From Methylorubrum rhodesianum (GTDB lineage: Bacteria; Pseudomonadota; Alphaproteobacteria; Rhizobiales; Beijerinckiaceae), in NCBI RefSeq assembly GCF_014199985.1, contig NZ_JACHOS010000001.1, positions 310,001 through 374,000 of the forward strand: a stretch of 64,000 nucleotides of DNA, in the 5' to 3' direction. The notes under the pieces are model-generated. The model was given only the letters and a program-made list of their open reading frames with translations. It was not told the origin of the DNA and searched no databases. This document shows, piece by piece, positions 7,953 to 15,927 of the stretch. The position numbers and the translations under genes are program-made. Numbering within the stretch: the stretch's first letter is position 1; each line of letters starts with the position of its first letter.

Positions 7953-9728
7953 ATGAAGATGACGACGGAAGAGGCCTTCATCAAAGTCCTGCAGATGCAC
8001 GGGATCGAGCATGCCTTCGGCATCATCGGCTCGGCGATGATGCCGGTCTCCGACCTGTTTCCGAAAGCCGGCATCACCTTCTGGGACTGCGCGCACGAGA
8101 GCAACGCGGCGCTGATCGCCGACGGCTATTCGCGCGTGACCGGCAAGATGGCGATGGCCGTGGCGCAGAACGGACCGGGCGTGACCGGCTTCGTCACCGC
8201 GATCAAGACGGCCTACTGGAATCACACGCCGATGCTGCTGGTGACGCCTCAGGCGGCCAACAAGACCATCGGGCAGGGCGGCTTCCAGGAAGTCGAACAG
8301 ATGGCGCTGTTCGAGGACATGGTCTGCTATCAGGAGGAAGTCCGCGATCCGACCCGCGTCGCCGAGGTGCTCAACCGGGTAATCGAGAAGGCGTGGCGCG
8401 GCTGCGCACCGGCGCAGATCAATATCCCGCGCGATTTCTGGACGCATCAGGTCGATATCGCTTTGCCGCAGATCGTCCGGCTGGAGCGTCCGACCGGCGG
8501 TCGCCAGGCGATTGCCGAAGCCGCCGCGCTCCTATCGAAGGCGAAATTCCCCGTGATCCTGAACGGTGCGGGTGTCGTCATCGGCGACGCGATCCAGGAA
8601 TCCGTCGCGCTGGCCGAGCGCCTCGACGCGCCGGTGGCCTGCGGCTACCAGCACAACGATTCCTTCCCCGGTTCGCACCCCCTCGCCGCCGGGCCGCTCG
8701 GCTACAACGGCTCGAAGGCAGCGATGGAACTCATCGCCAAGGCCGACGTGGTGCTGGCGCTCGGCACCCGCCTCAATCCCTTCTCCACGCTGCCGGGTTA
8801 CGGCATCGATTACTGGCCGAAGGACGCCAAGATCATCCAGGTCGACATCAACCCCGATCGGATCGGTCTGACCAAGCCGATCACGGTCGGCATTTGTGGC
8901 GATGCCAAGCACGTCGCTCGCGAGATCCTGCAACAGTTGAGCCCCGAGGCGGGCAATGCCGGCCGTGAAGAGCGGCAGGCGCTCATCCACCGCACCAAGT
9001 CCGCCTGGGCCCAGGCCCTGTCCTCGCTCGACCACGAGGACGACGACGAGGGTACGAACTGGAACGTCGAGGCGCGGGAGCGAGAGAGTGAGAAGATGTC
9101 GCCGCGTCAGGCGTGGCGCGCGATCCAAGCCGGCCTGCCGGCAAACGCGATCCTCTCCACCGACATCGGCAACAACTGCGCCATCGGCAACGCCTATCCG
9201 ACCTTCGACCAGGGTCGGCGATACCTGGCGCCGGGCATGTTCGGTCCATGCGGCTACGGTTTTCCAGCGATCATCGGCGCCAAGATCGGCTGTCCGGATC
9301 TACCGGTCTTCGGCTTCGCGGGCGACGGCGCCTTCGGCATCTCGATGAACGAGATGACCTCGATCGGCCGTGACGAGTGGCCGGCGATCACCATGGTGAT
9401 CTTCCGGAATTTCCAGTGGGGCGCCGAGAAGCGTAACTCCATCCTCTGGTACGACAACAACTTCGTCGGCACCGAACTCGACACCAAGCTGAGCTACGCC
9501 AAGATCGCGGAAGGGTGTGGTTTCAGGGGCGTGCGCGTCGAGACGCAGCGGGCGCTCACCGAAGCGATCCAGCAGGCTGGCGAGGCCCAAGCCGACGGTG
9601 TGACGACCTTCATCGAAGTGATGCTCAACCAGGAGCTCGGCGAACCCTTCCGCCGCGATGCGATGAAGAAGCCGGTCGTCGTCGCCGGCATCGATCGAGG
9701 CGACATGCGGCCTCAGCTTTCGGCCTGA
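7953..9728 (+). CDS. xsc: Sulfoacetaldehyde acetyltransferase (Xsc)
   Basis: The 591-residue protein is a thiamine-diphosphate enzyme of the acetohydroxyacid-synthase fold. The beginning TTEEAFIKVLQMHGIEHAFG, the catalytic region FWDCAHESNAALIADGYSR and the strongly conserved IFRNFQWGAEKRNS stretch next to the GDGAFG cofactor motif (around residue 455) are characteristic of Xsc and not of acetolactate synthase. Xsc converts sulfoacetaldehyde plus phosphate to acetyl phosphate plus sulfite in the cytoplasm. The ATG at 7953 has a GGGTGGGAGAG ribosome site and matches the usual Xsc length; the open frame continues 39 codons upstream but is leader sequence. Neighbours supply sulfoacetaldehyde-forming, acetyl-phosphate-using and sulfite-oxidising steps. 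Confidence 0.95.
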   Translation: MKMTTEEAFIKVLQMHGIEHAFGIIGSAMMPVSDLFPKAGITFWDCAHESNAALIADGYSRVTGKMAMAVAQNGPGVTGFVTAIKTAYWNHTPMLLVTPQAANKTIGQGGFQEVEQMALFEDMVCYQEEVRDPTRVAEVLNRVIEKAWRGCAPAQINIPRDFWTHQVDIALPQIVRLERPTGGRQAIAEAAALLSKAKFPVILNGAGVVIGDAIQESVALAERLDAPVACGYQHNDSFPGSHPLAAGPLGYNGSKAAMELIAKADVVLALGTRLNPFSTLPGYGIDYWPKDAKIIQVDINPDRIGLTKPITVGICGDAKHVAREILQQLSPEAGNAGREERQALIHRTKSAWAQALSSLDHEDDDEGTNWNVEARERESEKMSPRQAWRAIQAGLPANAILSTDIGNNCAIGNAYPTFDQGRRYLAPGMFGPCGYGFPAIIGAKIGCPDLPVFGFAGDGAFGISMNEMTSIGRDEWPAITMVIFRNFQWGAEKRNSILWYDNNFVGTELDTKLSYAKIAEGCGFRGVRVETQRALTEAIQQAGEAQADGVTTFIEVMLNQELGEPFRRDAMKKPVVVAGIDRGDMRPQLSA

Positions 9729-9742
9729 TCGTCGGCGACGGA

Positions 9743-9772
9743 CCCGGGACCTCGATGAAAAGGGCTCCCGGG
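9743..9772. terminator. Possible bidirectional hairpin between convergent xsc and cytochrome genes
   Basis: CCCGGGA at 9743-9749 pairs with TCCCGGG at 9766-9772 across a 16-base loop, in the 64-bp gap between two convergent genes. There is no T-tract, so this is a weak call made largely on position. Confidence 0.3.
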
Positions 9773-9792
9773 CCGGTTCGCCGCGACAACCG

Positions 9793-10329
9793 TCAGCGGA
9801 TGTCGGGGCGCGGGTCGGGCACGAAGCCGTCCCGGTTCGGCATCCTCACCGCCCGCAGCGTCTCGGCATCCATCACCGCGTCGTCCGGAACGAGGCCGTT
9901 CAGATTGAGGACGTAACCGACGACCGCGTAGACCTCGTCGGGAGTCAGCGACTGGGGCGCGTTCATCGGCATGGCGCGGTGGATGTAGTCGAACAGGGTC
10001 GGCGCATAGGGCCAGAAGCTGCCGACCGTCTTGACCGGATTATGTGTGGCCAGCGAGCCCTGGCCGCCCGCAAGCCTGTCGCCGATCCCGCCTTCGCCCC
10101 TGAGGCCGTGACAGCTGGCGCACTGGGCTTCGAACAGGACCCGGCCCTGGACGACGCTGCCGTGGCCCGGCGGCAGTTTTCGGCCGTCGCGGTCGATGTC
10201 GATGTTCCAGCCCGCGATCTCCTCGGCGGTCGGCGCGCGGCCGAAACCGAAACCACCCTCGGCCTGAGCCGAGGACGCGAGCACCGCCACGGACAGCGCG
10301 AGGATCCGGACGAGCTCAGACGTAACCAT
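9793..10329 (-). CDS. Periplasmic mono-heme c-type cytochrome, partner of the SoxC-like enzyme
   Basis: The 178-residue protein has a signal peptide (cleavage after about ALA/AQA, residue 23) and one heme-attachment site, CASCH at residues 70-74, with a likely axial Met in MPMNAP. The C-terminal part TPDEVYAVVGYVLNLNGL is typical of the cytochrome subunit of SoxCD and related sulfite dehydrogenases, though SoxD proper is a larger diheme protein. Its start overlaps the stop of the soxC-like gene by 14 bp, so translation is coupled. It should accept electrons from the molybdenum subunit and pass them to the respiratory chain. Confidence 0.85.
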   Translation of the reverse strand: MVTSELVRILALSVAVLASSAQAEGGFGFGRAPTAEEIAGWNIDIDRDGRKLPPGHGSVVQGRVLFEAQCASCHGLRGEGGIGDRLAGGQGSLATHNPVKTVGSFWPYAPTLFDYIHRAMPMNAPQSLTPDEVYAVVGYVLNLNGLVPDDAVMDAETLRAVRMPNRDGFVPDPRPDIR

Positions 10330-11605
10330 TGGACACCTCGCCGTCGGCGGCGATCCGCCAGGGAACGATCGCGTTGTTGTGGTAGAAGGATTTCATGCCG
10401 CGGATCGCAGTCAGGTCAGCGAAGCTCGGCTGCACGTAGCCGGTCTCGTCCGTGGCGCGGCTCAGGATGACGGTCGGCCGGCCATCCCACGCCCATGGAT
10501 AGCGGAAGCGGGTGAAGGCCCGGCTCAGGACCGGCTGCTGCAAGACAGCAGGCTGCCACGTAGTGCCGCCATCGACCGACACTTCGACGCCGTTGATGCG
10601 TCCGCGCCCGCTCCAGGCCAGTCCGGTGATCTCGTTGAAGCCGGCGGCAATCCGCTGCGTGCCGGACGGACGGGTGATGATCGACTTGGCCTCCATGGTA
10701 AAGGTGAACTGGCGCGCCGTGCCGTCGGGCATCGAATCCGTGTACTTGGCCGTCTCCTCCCGCGAGTAGGCGGGCTCGGCGACGACGTTGAGGCGCCGGA
10801 GCCATTTCACGCTCATGTTGCCCTCGAAGCCCGGGAGCAGGAGGCGGACGGGGTAGCCCTGCTGCGGGCGCAGCCGCTCGCCGTTCTGGCTGAAGACGAG
10901 AAGGGCGTCGTCGAGACACTTCTCCAACGGCACACTGCGGGTGAGGGCGGCGGCATCGGCCCCCTCGGCGACGACCCATTTCGCCTCCGGCTTGAGGCCG
11001 ACCTCCTCGAGGATCGTCTTGAGCCGGACGCCCGTCCATTCGCAGCAGCTCGCCAGGCCGACGAGGTCTGACGCCGTCTTGCCTTGCTTGACCGTTTCGA
11101 AGCCCGGATTGCCGGAGCATTCCAGGAAGTAGATGTGCGACTCGGTCGGAAAACGGCGCAGCTCGTCCATCGTCAGGAGCAGGGGCCGCTCAACCAAGCC
11201 GTGGATCATCAGCCGGTGCTGGGCGGGATCGATAGCGGGGATGCCGCCGTGATGGCGCTCGTAGAACAGCCCGTTCGGGGTGATGATGCCGTCGAGCTCC
11301 TGAAGCGGCGTGCGGCTCGCCGACGAGGTGTACTGCTTGCCGTTCTTCGGCACGTTGCGGATGACGTCCTTCTCGAATTCCGAGGGCTGGCCGTAGAGCT
11401 GGCTTCCGACATCCGCGCCGGGCTCCTTCATCCAGCGCGGCACGTGAGGCGGCGTGTTTTCGATGCCCCCCGTCGTTTCGGCCCTGGCCGGGAGGGCGAT
11501 CACCTCGGCGAGGCCACCGCCGACGAGGGCAGACCCCGCCGCCAAGATCTGCCGCCGTGAACGCGGCGTCCGCCGGACCGCCTCCGGCGCTGCATCGTCG
11601 CTCAT
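10316..11605 (-). CDS. soxC: SoxC-like molybdopterin sulfite/sulfane dehydrogenase, Tat-exported
   Basis: The 429-residue protein has a twin-arginine signal (RRTPRSRRQILAAG, residues 11-24) and a sulfite-oxidase-fold molybdopterin domain in which Cys163 in FLECSGN is the molybdenum ligand, followed by a Mo-Co dimerisation domain (VSVDGGTTW). The N-terminal block HVPRWMKEPGADVGSQLYG and long insert are typical of SoxC rather than SorA. SoxC oxidises the sulfane sulfur of SoxY-bound intermediates in thiosulfate oxidation and, in relatives, sulfite. No soxXYZAB genes are in the window, so a sulfite-linked role in this island is likely. The ATG at 11605 has a GAGGAGAAAACG ribosome site. Confidence 0.88.
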   Translation of the reverse strand: MSDDAAPEAVRRTPRSRRQILAAGSALVGGGLAEVIALPARAETTGGIENTPPHVPRWMKEPGADVGSQLYGQPSEFEKDVIRNVPKNGKQYTSSASRTPLQELDGIITPNGLFYERHHGGIPAIDPAQHRLMIHGLVERPLLLTMDELRRFPTESHIYFLECSGNPGFETVKQGKTASDLVGLASCCEWTGVRLKTILEEVGLKPEAKWVVAEGADAAALTRSVPLEKCLDDALLVFSQNGERLRPQQGYPVRLLLPGFEGNMSVKWLRRLNVVAEPAYSREETAKYTDSMPDGTARQFTFTMEAKSIITRPSGTQRIAAGFNEITGLAWSGRGRINGVEVSVDGGTTWQPAVLQQPVLSRAFTRFRYPWAWDGRPTVILSRATDETGYVQPSFADLTAIRGMKSFYHNNAIVPWRIAADGEVSNGYV

Positions 11606-11707
11606 CGTTTTCTCCTCGGGTGACACGCGCCACCGCACGACCGAGACCGGGCCGCGCGCAGCCCCTGTGCCCCGATTGAGGGCTAACGCGCCGGTCAGCG
11701 CCGACGA

Positions 11708-12055
11708 TCAGTAGGACGCCGCCAGGTAATCCGCGATCGCCTTCGCGTCGGCCTCTCCGATCGGTGCGCCGTAGACCTTGATCATCTTCGTGACTTCGGC
11801 GGTCCAGAAGGCGTGACCCTTCTTGGGCGGCTGCATGGCGATGTAGTCGGGCGAGTGACAGGTCAGGCAATGGCTCTCGGCGATCTCGACGCCGGGGCCG
11901 GGACGGAGCTTCGCGGTATCCTCCGGCAGCTCGTAAGTGACCGGTCCGGCCTCGGCAGCGTCGTAGCAGGCCGAGACCAGGAGCAGGGTGAGGGCGGCAA
12001 GCCCCGTGCGCGCGATCCGCCCGGCCGATCGCGTCGTTGGTGTCGACGATGTCAT
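11708..12055 (-). CDS. sorB: SorB-like c-type cytochrome subunit of sulfite dehydrogenase
   Basis: The 115-residue protein has an N-terminal export signal ending LVSAC at residues 26-30, which reads as a possible lipobox, and one heme site CLTCH at residues 63-67. SorB is the small cytochrome that receives electrons from SorA during periplasmic sulfite oxidation. The gene begins 11 bp after sorA, with a GAGGGAGG ribosome site. The upstream extension of the frame (to 12220) lies inside sorA and was rejected. Confidence 0.88.
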   Translation of the reverse strand: MTSSTPTTRSAGRIARTGLAALTLLLVSACYDAAEAGPVTYELPEDTAKLRPGPGVEIAESHCLTCHSPDYIAMQPPKKGHAFWTAEVTKMIKVYGAPIGEADAKAIADYLAASY

Positions 12056-12066
12056 GGGCCCCTCCC

Positions 12067-13272
12067 TCAGCCTGCGGTGACGCGCGTCGTCTCGACGACG
12101 TTGCGCAGGTAGCCGGCCGGATTCCAAAGCGGCTCGAGCGGCTGCGACTGGCCGATCCGGTTCACCGCCCGCACCCGCAGCCTGTGCTCGCCGGCGGGAA
12201 GCCGCAGGCTCGTCTCCCATCCCCGGAAAGCGTACCGGCCCTCGTCCCGGCCGAGCCTGGCTGTGCTCCAGCTGCGTCCGTCATCGCCCGAGACCAGAAC
12301 CTCGGTCAGGCCGTAGCCGCCGTCGAAGGCGATGCCGCGCAGCGGGGTCTCGGCTCCCGCCGCGACCGTGGCGCCATCGGTCAGGTTGGTGATGAAGGAT
12401 CGGATGGTGAAGCGGTTGATCGGGACCGTCGCGGTCGGCGTCTTGCCGGGCTCGGTGCAGCCGCAGGCATTGTCCGGGATGCGGTAGGCCGGCTTCATCC
12501 AGAAGTTCTCGAACGTGGTGTCGAGCACGGTGATCGCATTGAGGTGCTTCAGCCAGTAGGTGCCGTAATAGCCCGGCACGACGAGGCGGAGCGGGAAGCC
12601 GTTGAGGAACGGCAGATCCTCTCCGTTCATGGCATAGGCCAGCATCACCTCGCCGTCGCGGGCGTGATCGAGGTCGAGCGCCTTGGCGAAGTCGGGCGTT
12701 TTCTCGAGCACGGGTCCGTCGAGGCCCTCGAACATCACCTGCCGCGCCCCTGCCTTCACACCCGCCCGGTCCAGCACCGTCTTGAGCGGTACGCCCTTCC
12801 AGCGGGCACAGCCCATGGCGCCATTGGCGAGCTGTCCGCCGGCGACCCGCGGCTCGAAGAAGCCGCGAGAATTGCCGGAGCACTGGTTGACCGCCACGAT
12901 CTCGACCGGTTCGAGCGCCTTCAGGTCCCCCAGTGAGAGGCTGAGCGGCTTCTCGACCTTGCCCTTGATCTCCAGGCGGAAGGCGTCGGGGTCGATCTCG
13001 TTCGGCAGACCCGCGAGGTGGTAGCGCACGAAGAAGGCGTCGTTGGCCGTGATCGTGCCCTCGTCGAAAACCGAGAACGGCGTCTCCAGTTGCGGCGGCC
13101 GGCTCGTCATCTGGATCAATGGACGCTTGCCCGGATACGCCACGAGCGGGCGCTCCCCGTTGCCGAAGGGAAGCGTGATCCGCTCCGACGGGGCGGCGCG
13201 GGCTTGTCCGACCGCGGCGCCCGCGAGCAGGGCGGAGCCGGCGCCGCGCAATAGGGCGCGTCGATGCAACAT
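12067..13272 (-). CDS. sorA: SorA-like sulfite:cytochrome c oxidoreductase, molybdenum subunit
   Basis: The 401-residue protein has a short Tat-like signal (HRRALLRGAGSALLAG, residues 3-18), the molybdenum ligand Cys131 in VNQCSGNSRG, the characteristic YYGTYWLK block, and a C-terminal dimerisation domain (VLVSGDDGRSW). It oxidises sulfite to sulfate in the periplasm with two-electron transfer to SorB. The gene precedes sorB by 11 bp and follows a permease gene on the same strand. It would remove the toxic sulfite released by Xsc after export. Confidence 0.92.
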   Translation of the reverse strand: MLHRRALLRGAGSALLAGAAVGQARAAPSERITLPFGNGERPLVAYPGKRPLIQMTSRPPQLETPFSVFDEGTITANDAFFVRYHLAGLPNEIDPDAFRLEIKGKVEKPLSLSLGDLKALEPVEIVAVNQCSGNSRGFFEPRVAGGQLANGAMGCARWKGVPLKTVLDRAGVKAGARQVMFEGLDGPVLEKTPDFAKALDLDHARDGEVMLAYAMNGEDLPFLNGFPLRLVVPGYYGTYWLKHLNAITVLDTTFENFWMKPAYRIPDNACGCTEPGKTPTATVPINRFTIRSFITNLTDGATVAAGAETPLRGIAFDGGYGLTEVLVSGDDGRSWSTARLGRDEGRYAFRGWETSLRLPAGEHRLRVRAVNRIGQSQPLEPLWNPAGYLRNVVETTRVTAG

Positions 13273-13289
13273 GGTTTCCTCCTTTTGCG

Positions 13290-13314
13290 GGCGAATCTCG
13301 TTTTCGGATTCGCC
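13290..13314. promoter_or_regulatory. Inverted repeat just upstream of sorA
   Basis: GGCGAATC at 13290-13297 pairs with GATTCGCC at 13307-13314 around a 9-base spacer, 17 bp upstream of the sorA start. It could be an attenuator or terminator of the upstream permease gene, or an operator for sorAB. The ribosome site AGGAGG lies between it and the ATG. Function is not resolved by sequence. Confidence 0.4.
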
Positions 13315-13378
13315 TTTCGTCGCGGCATTGCACGCGGCATCCGATCGATCCCTGGGGGAGGGCGGATGCCGGTTTCTC

Positions 13379-14452
13379 TCAGCCGAGCCGAAGAAGGTGG
13401 ATCAGGCCGAGGCTGATCAGCAGAAGCAGCACGAGCGACAGTGTCACCGCCGCCGTGACGCGACCGCCCACGCGCCCGATCACGCGCACATCGACGCCGA
13501 GCCCGAGGGCGGCCATCGACACCACGGTCAGAGTGCCGGCGACCCGGGTGATCGGGCCGACAGCGACATCGGGCACGAGCCCGAGCGACCGGAACGCGGC
13601 CAGCACGAGGAAGCCGACGATGAACCACGGCACCAGCTTGAACGGATCGAACCGGCGCGCGCCTGCGGCCTCCGCCGCGGTTGCGTTGAAGCGGGGCGCC
13701 AACAGCGAGAGGCCGACGACGACGGGACCGAGCATGAGCACGCGTACGAGCTTGACCAAGGTGCCGATCTGCGTCGCGACGAGCCCGGCCGGGACCGTGG
13801 CAGCGAGAACCTGCGGCACCGCGTAGACCGTAAGTCCCGCGAGAATGCCGTACTGGCCGGCACCGAGGCCGAGCAGCGGTATCAGGAGCGGCAAGCCGAG
13901 CACCATCAGCACCCCGAGGATGGCGGTGAAGGAGATCGAGGAGGCGACGTCGTCGCTATCGGCGCCGATCACTGGCGCGACCGCCGCGATGGCCGAGTTT
14001 CCGCAGATCGAGTTGCCGCAGGCGATGAGGATCGAGATCCGCACCGCGAGCCCGAGCAGGCGGCTGATCGCGAAGCTCGCGGCGATCGTGACCGCCACCG
14101 TGGCGACGATCGCCGCGAGAAGGACCGGACCGGAGGCGACGATCGCCGCGAAGCTGATCGAGGCGCCGAGCAGCATCACCGCCACTTCGAGCAGCTGCTT
14201 GGCGCTGAAGGCGATGCCAGAGCGCCAGACGGGACTCGGTGCCCAGAAGGTGCGGATCGCCATGCCGAGCAGGATCGCGATCACCAGGGCCTCGATATAG
14301 GGATGCTCGAACGCAGCCTCTTCGACGTGCTGTAGGCCGATCGAGACGAGCGTGACCGCGAGGCATAGCGCGATCCCGGGCGCCAGCTCTCTTAGACGGG
14401 ACAGGGAAAAGCGGGGTTCCGGCGGCTTCGAAACGCGGTTCATCTGCAACAT
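13379..14452 (-). CDS. YeiH/PSE-family putative sulfate or sulfite exporter
   Basis: The 357-residue protein has about ten membrane helices and the UPF0324/YeiH signature ACGNSICGNSAIAAVAPVIG in the middle of the protein, followed by a SDDVASSIS stretch. The PSE family is repeatedly found beside sulfonate degradation genes and is proposed to export sulfate or sulfite; direct transport evidence is limited. ATG 14452 was chosen over 14473 because GGGGGACGACG precedes it. It is the first gene of the sorAB-side minus-strand run and lies 92 bp downstream of the MHS transporter gene. Confidence 0.8.
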   Translation of the reverse strand: MLQMNRVSKPPEPRFSLSRLRELAPGIALCLAVTLVSIGLQHVEEAAFEHPYIEALVIAILLGMAIRTFWAPSPVWRSGIAFSAKQLLEVAVMLLGASISFAAIVASGPVLLAAIVATVAVTIAASFAISRLLGLAVRISILIACGNSICGNSAIAAVAPVIGADSDDVASSISFTAILGVLMVLGLPLLIPLLGLGAGQYGILAGLTVYAVPQVLAATVPAGLVATQIGTLVKLVRVLMLGPVVVGLSLLAPRFNATAAEAAGARRFDPFKLVPWFIVGFLVLAAFRSLGLVPDVAVGPITRVAGTLTVVSMAALGLGVDVRVIGRVGGRVTAAVTLSLVLLLLISLGLIHLLRLG

Positions 14453-14544
14453 CGTCGTCCCCCGACACCGCATCCCGGCATCGCCTTCTTACCACCTTGA
14501 TAGCAAAACCCACCTGTCTTGCACGATTTTAATGGAATAATCTG

Positions 14545-15927
14545 CTATATCTGTTCCGTATTGTGGAACGTTCTTCGCACCAGGGGGAGTGAGGCCCCGG
14601 AGCCGAGCGGCGCATGCTCTCCGGCAGCCCCCCGCCTTGCGGCGCGGCCGATCCAGATCGCGGAGCCCGCGCTGACGAGGCCGGCGAAGGCACAGTAGGC
14701 ACAGACCAACCACGGACGGTCCGCGCCGGAATACTGCAGAAGAGCAGTTGCGATGATCGGTGTCAGGCCGCTCGCGAAGATGCCGGAGAACTGGTAGACA
14801 AAGGAGATGCCAGTATAGCGCACCCGCGCCGGAAACAATTCGGAGAACAGGGCCGCCTCCGGTCCGTAGACCGAGGCGTAGAGGATTCCGAACGGCACGA
14901 TCAGCGCGAGCCAGATCGTGCCCGTGCTGCCGCCGCTGTTGAGGAAGATCCAGAAGGCGGGGAAGGCCGAGAAGCCGGTGAGCAGCGAGCCCCATGCATA
15001 GACGCGGGTACGGCCGAGACGATCCGAGAGCCAGCCGGCCATGGGAATCGTGAGGCAGAGCAGGAGCGCGGCGGCCGTAACGCCGAGCAACGCCTGCGTG
15101 CGCGGCACTCCGACCGTGCCGGTGAGATAGCCGATCGAGAACACTGCGAAGATGTTGAAGAACACGCCGTCGATCGTGCGAGCGCCCATGCCGGCGATGA
15201 CGTTGCCGGGGAAGTCCCGCATCATCGACACGAAGGGGATCGCCGCCTCCCGGTTCGTCTCCTTCACCTGCGCGAATTCGGGTGTCTCCATGACGTTGAG
15301 GCGGATATAGGCGCCGACCGCGACGAGAACCGCGCTGAGCAGAAACGCCAGCCGCCAGCCCCAGGCGAGAAACTGCGCGTCGTCCAGTCCGTAGGAGAGG
15401 GCTGCCACGACGCCCGAGGCGAGGCACAGCCCGAGCGCGAGGCCGATCTGCGGAATGCTCGCGTAGAGACCACGCTTCTCCGGCGGGGCGTATTCGAAAG
15501 CCATGAGCACGGCCCCGCCCCATTCGCCTCCGAGGCCGATGCCCTGAACGATGCGCAGGAGAAGCAGCAGCACGGGGGCGGCGACGCCGATCTGCGCGTA
15601 GGTCGGCACCAATCCGATCAGGAAGGTCGCCACCCCCATCAGCATCAGGGTGATCACCAGCATGCTCTTGCGGCCGATCCGGTCGCCGAAATGCCCGAAG
15701 ATCACACCGCCGAGCGGCCGGGTGACGAAGCCGACCGCGAAGGTCGAATAGGCGAGCAGCGTCGAGACGAGGGGGTCGTCGGCGGGAAAATACAGCTTGT
15801 TCAGGACGATGCCGGCGACCACGCCGTAGAGGAAGAAGTCGTACCACTCGATTGTCGCGCCGATCAGTGCCGCCGTCACGACGCGGCCGAGACCGCCTCC
15901 GCCGGGTGCCGCTTGCCTCGTCGTCAT
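14545..15927 (-). CDS. MHS-family MFS transporter, candidate isethionate uptake protein
   Basis: The 460-residue protein has twelve predicted membrane helices and metabolite:proton symporter signatures: GATIEWYDFFLYG (residues about 23-35), GHFGDRIGRK in the first cytoplasmic loop, and QGIGLGGEWGGA in helix 4. MHS members take up organic acids, betaine and similar anions. Its ATG overlaps the stop of the GMC oxidoreductase gene by 4 bp, so the two form a transcriptional and translational pair. Cupriavidus pairs an MFS permease (IseU) with the isethionate dehydrogenase IseJ, and this pair matches that logic. The substrate is inferred from context, not from the protein. Confidence 0.82.
   Translation of the reverse strand: MTTRQAAPGGGGLGRVVTAALIGATIEWYDFFLYGVVAGIVLNKLYFPADDPLVSTLLAYSTFAVGFVTRPLGGVIFGHFGDRIGRKSMLVITLMLMGVATFLIGLVPTYAQIGVAAPVLLLLLRIVQGIGLGGEWGGAVLMAFEYAPPEKRGLYASIPQIGLALGLCLASGVVAALSYGLDDAQFLAWGWRLAFLLSAVLVAVGAYIRLNVMETPEFAQVKETNREAAIPFVSMMRDFPGNVIAGMGARTIDGVFFNIFAVFSIGYLTGTVGVPRTQALLGVTAAALLLCLTIPMAGWLSDRLGRTRVYAWGSLLTGFSAFPAFWIFLNSGGSTGTIWLALIVPFGILYASVYGPEAALFSELFPARVRYTGISFVYQFSGIFASGLTPIIATALLQYSGADRPWLVCAYCAFAGLVSAGSAIWIGRAARRGAAGEHAPLGSGASLPLVRRTFHNTEQI

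Noticed and set aside
7953..9728. Acetolactate synthase or other thiamine-diphosphate decarboxylase
   Set aside because: The FQWGAEKRN block, length and sulfite-oxidation neighbours fit Xsc; no ilvN regulatory subunit or oxalate genes are present.
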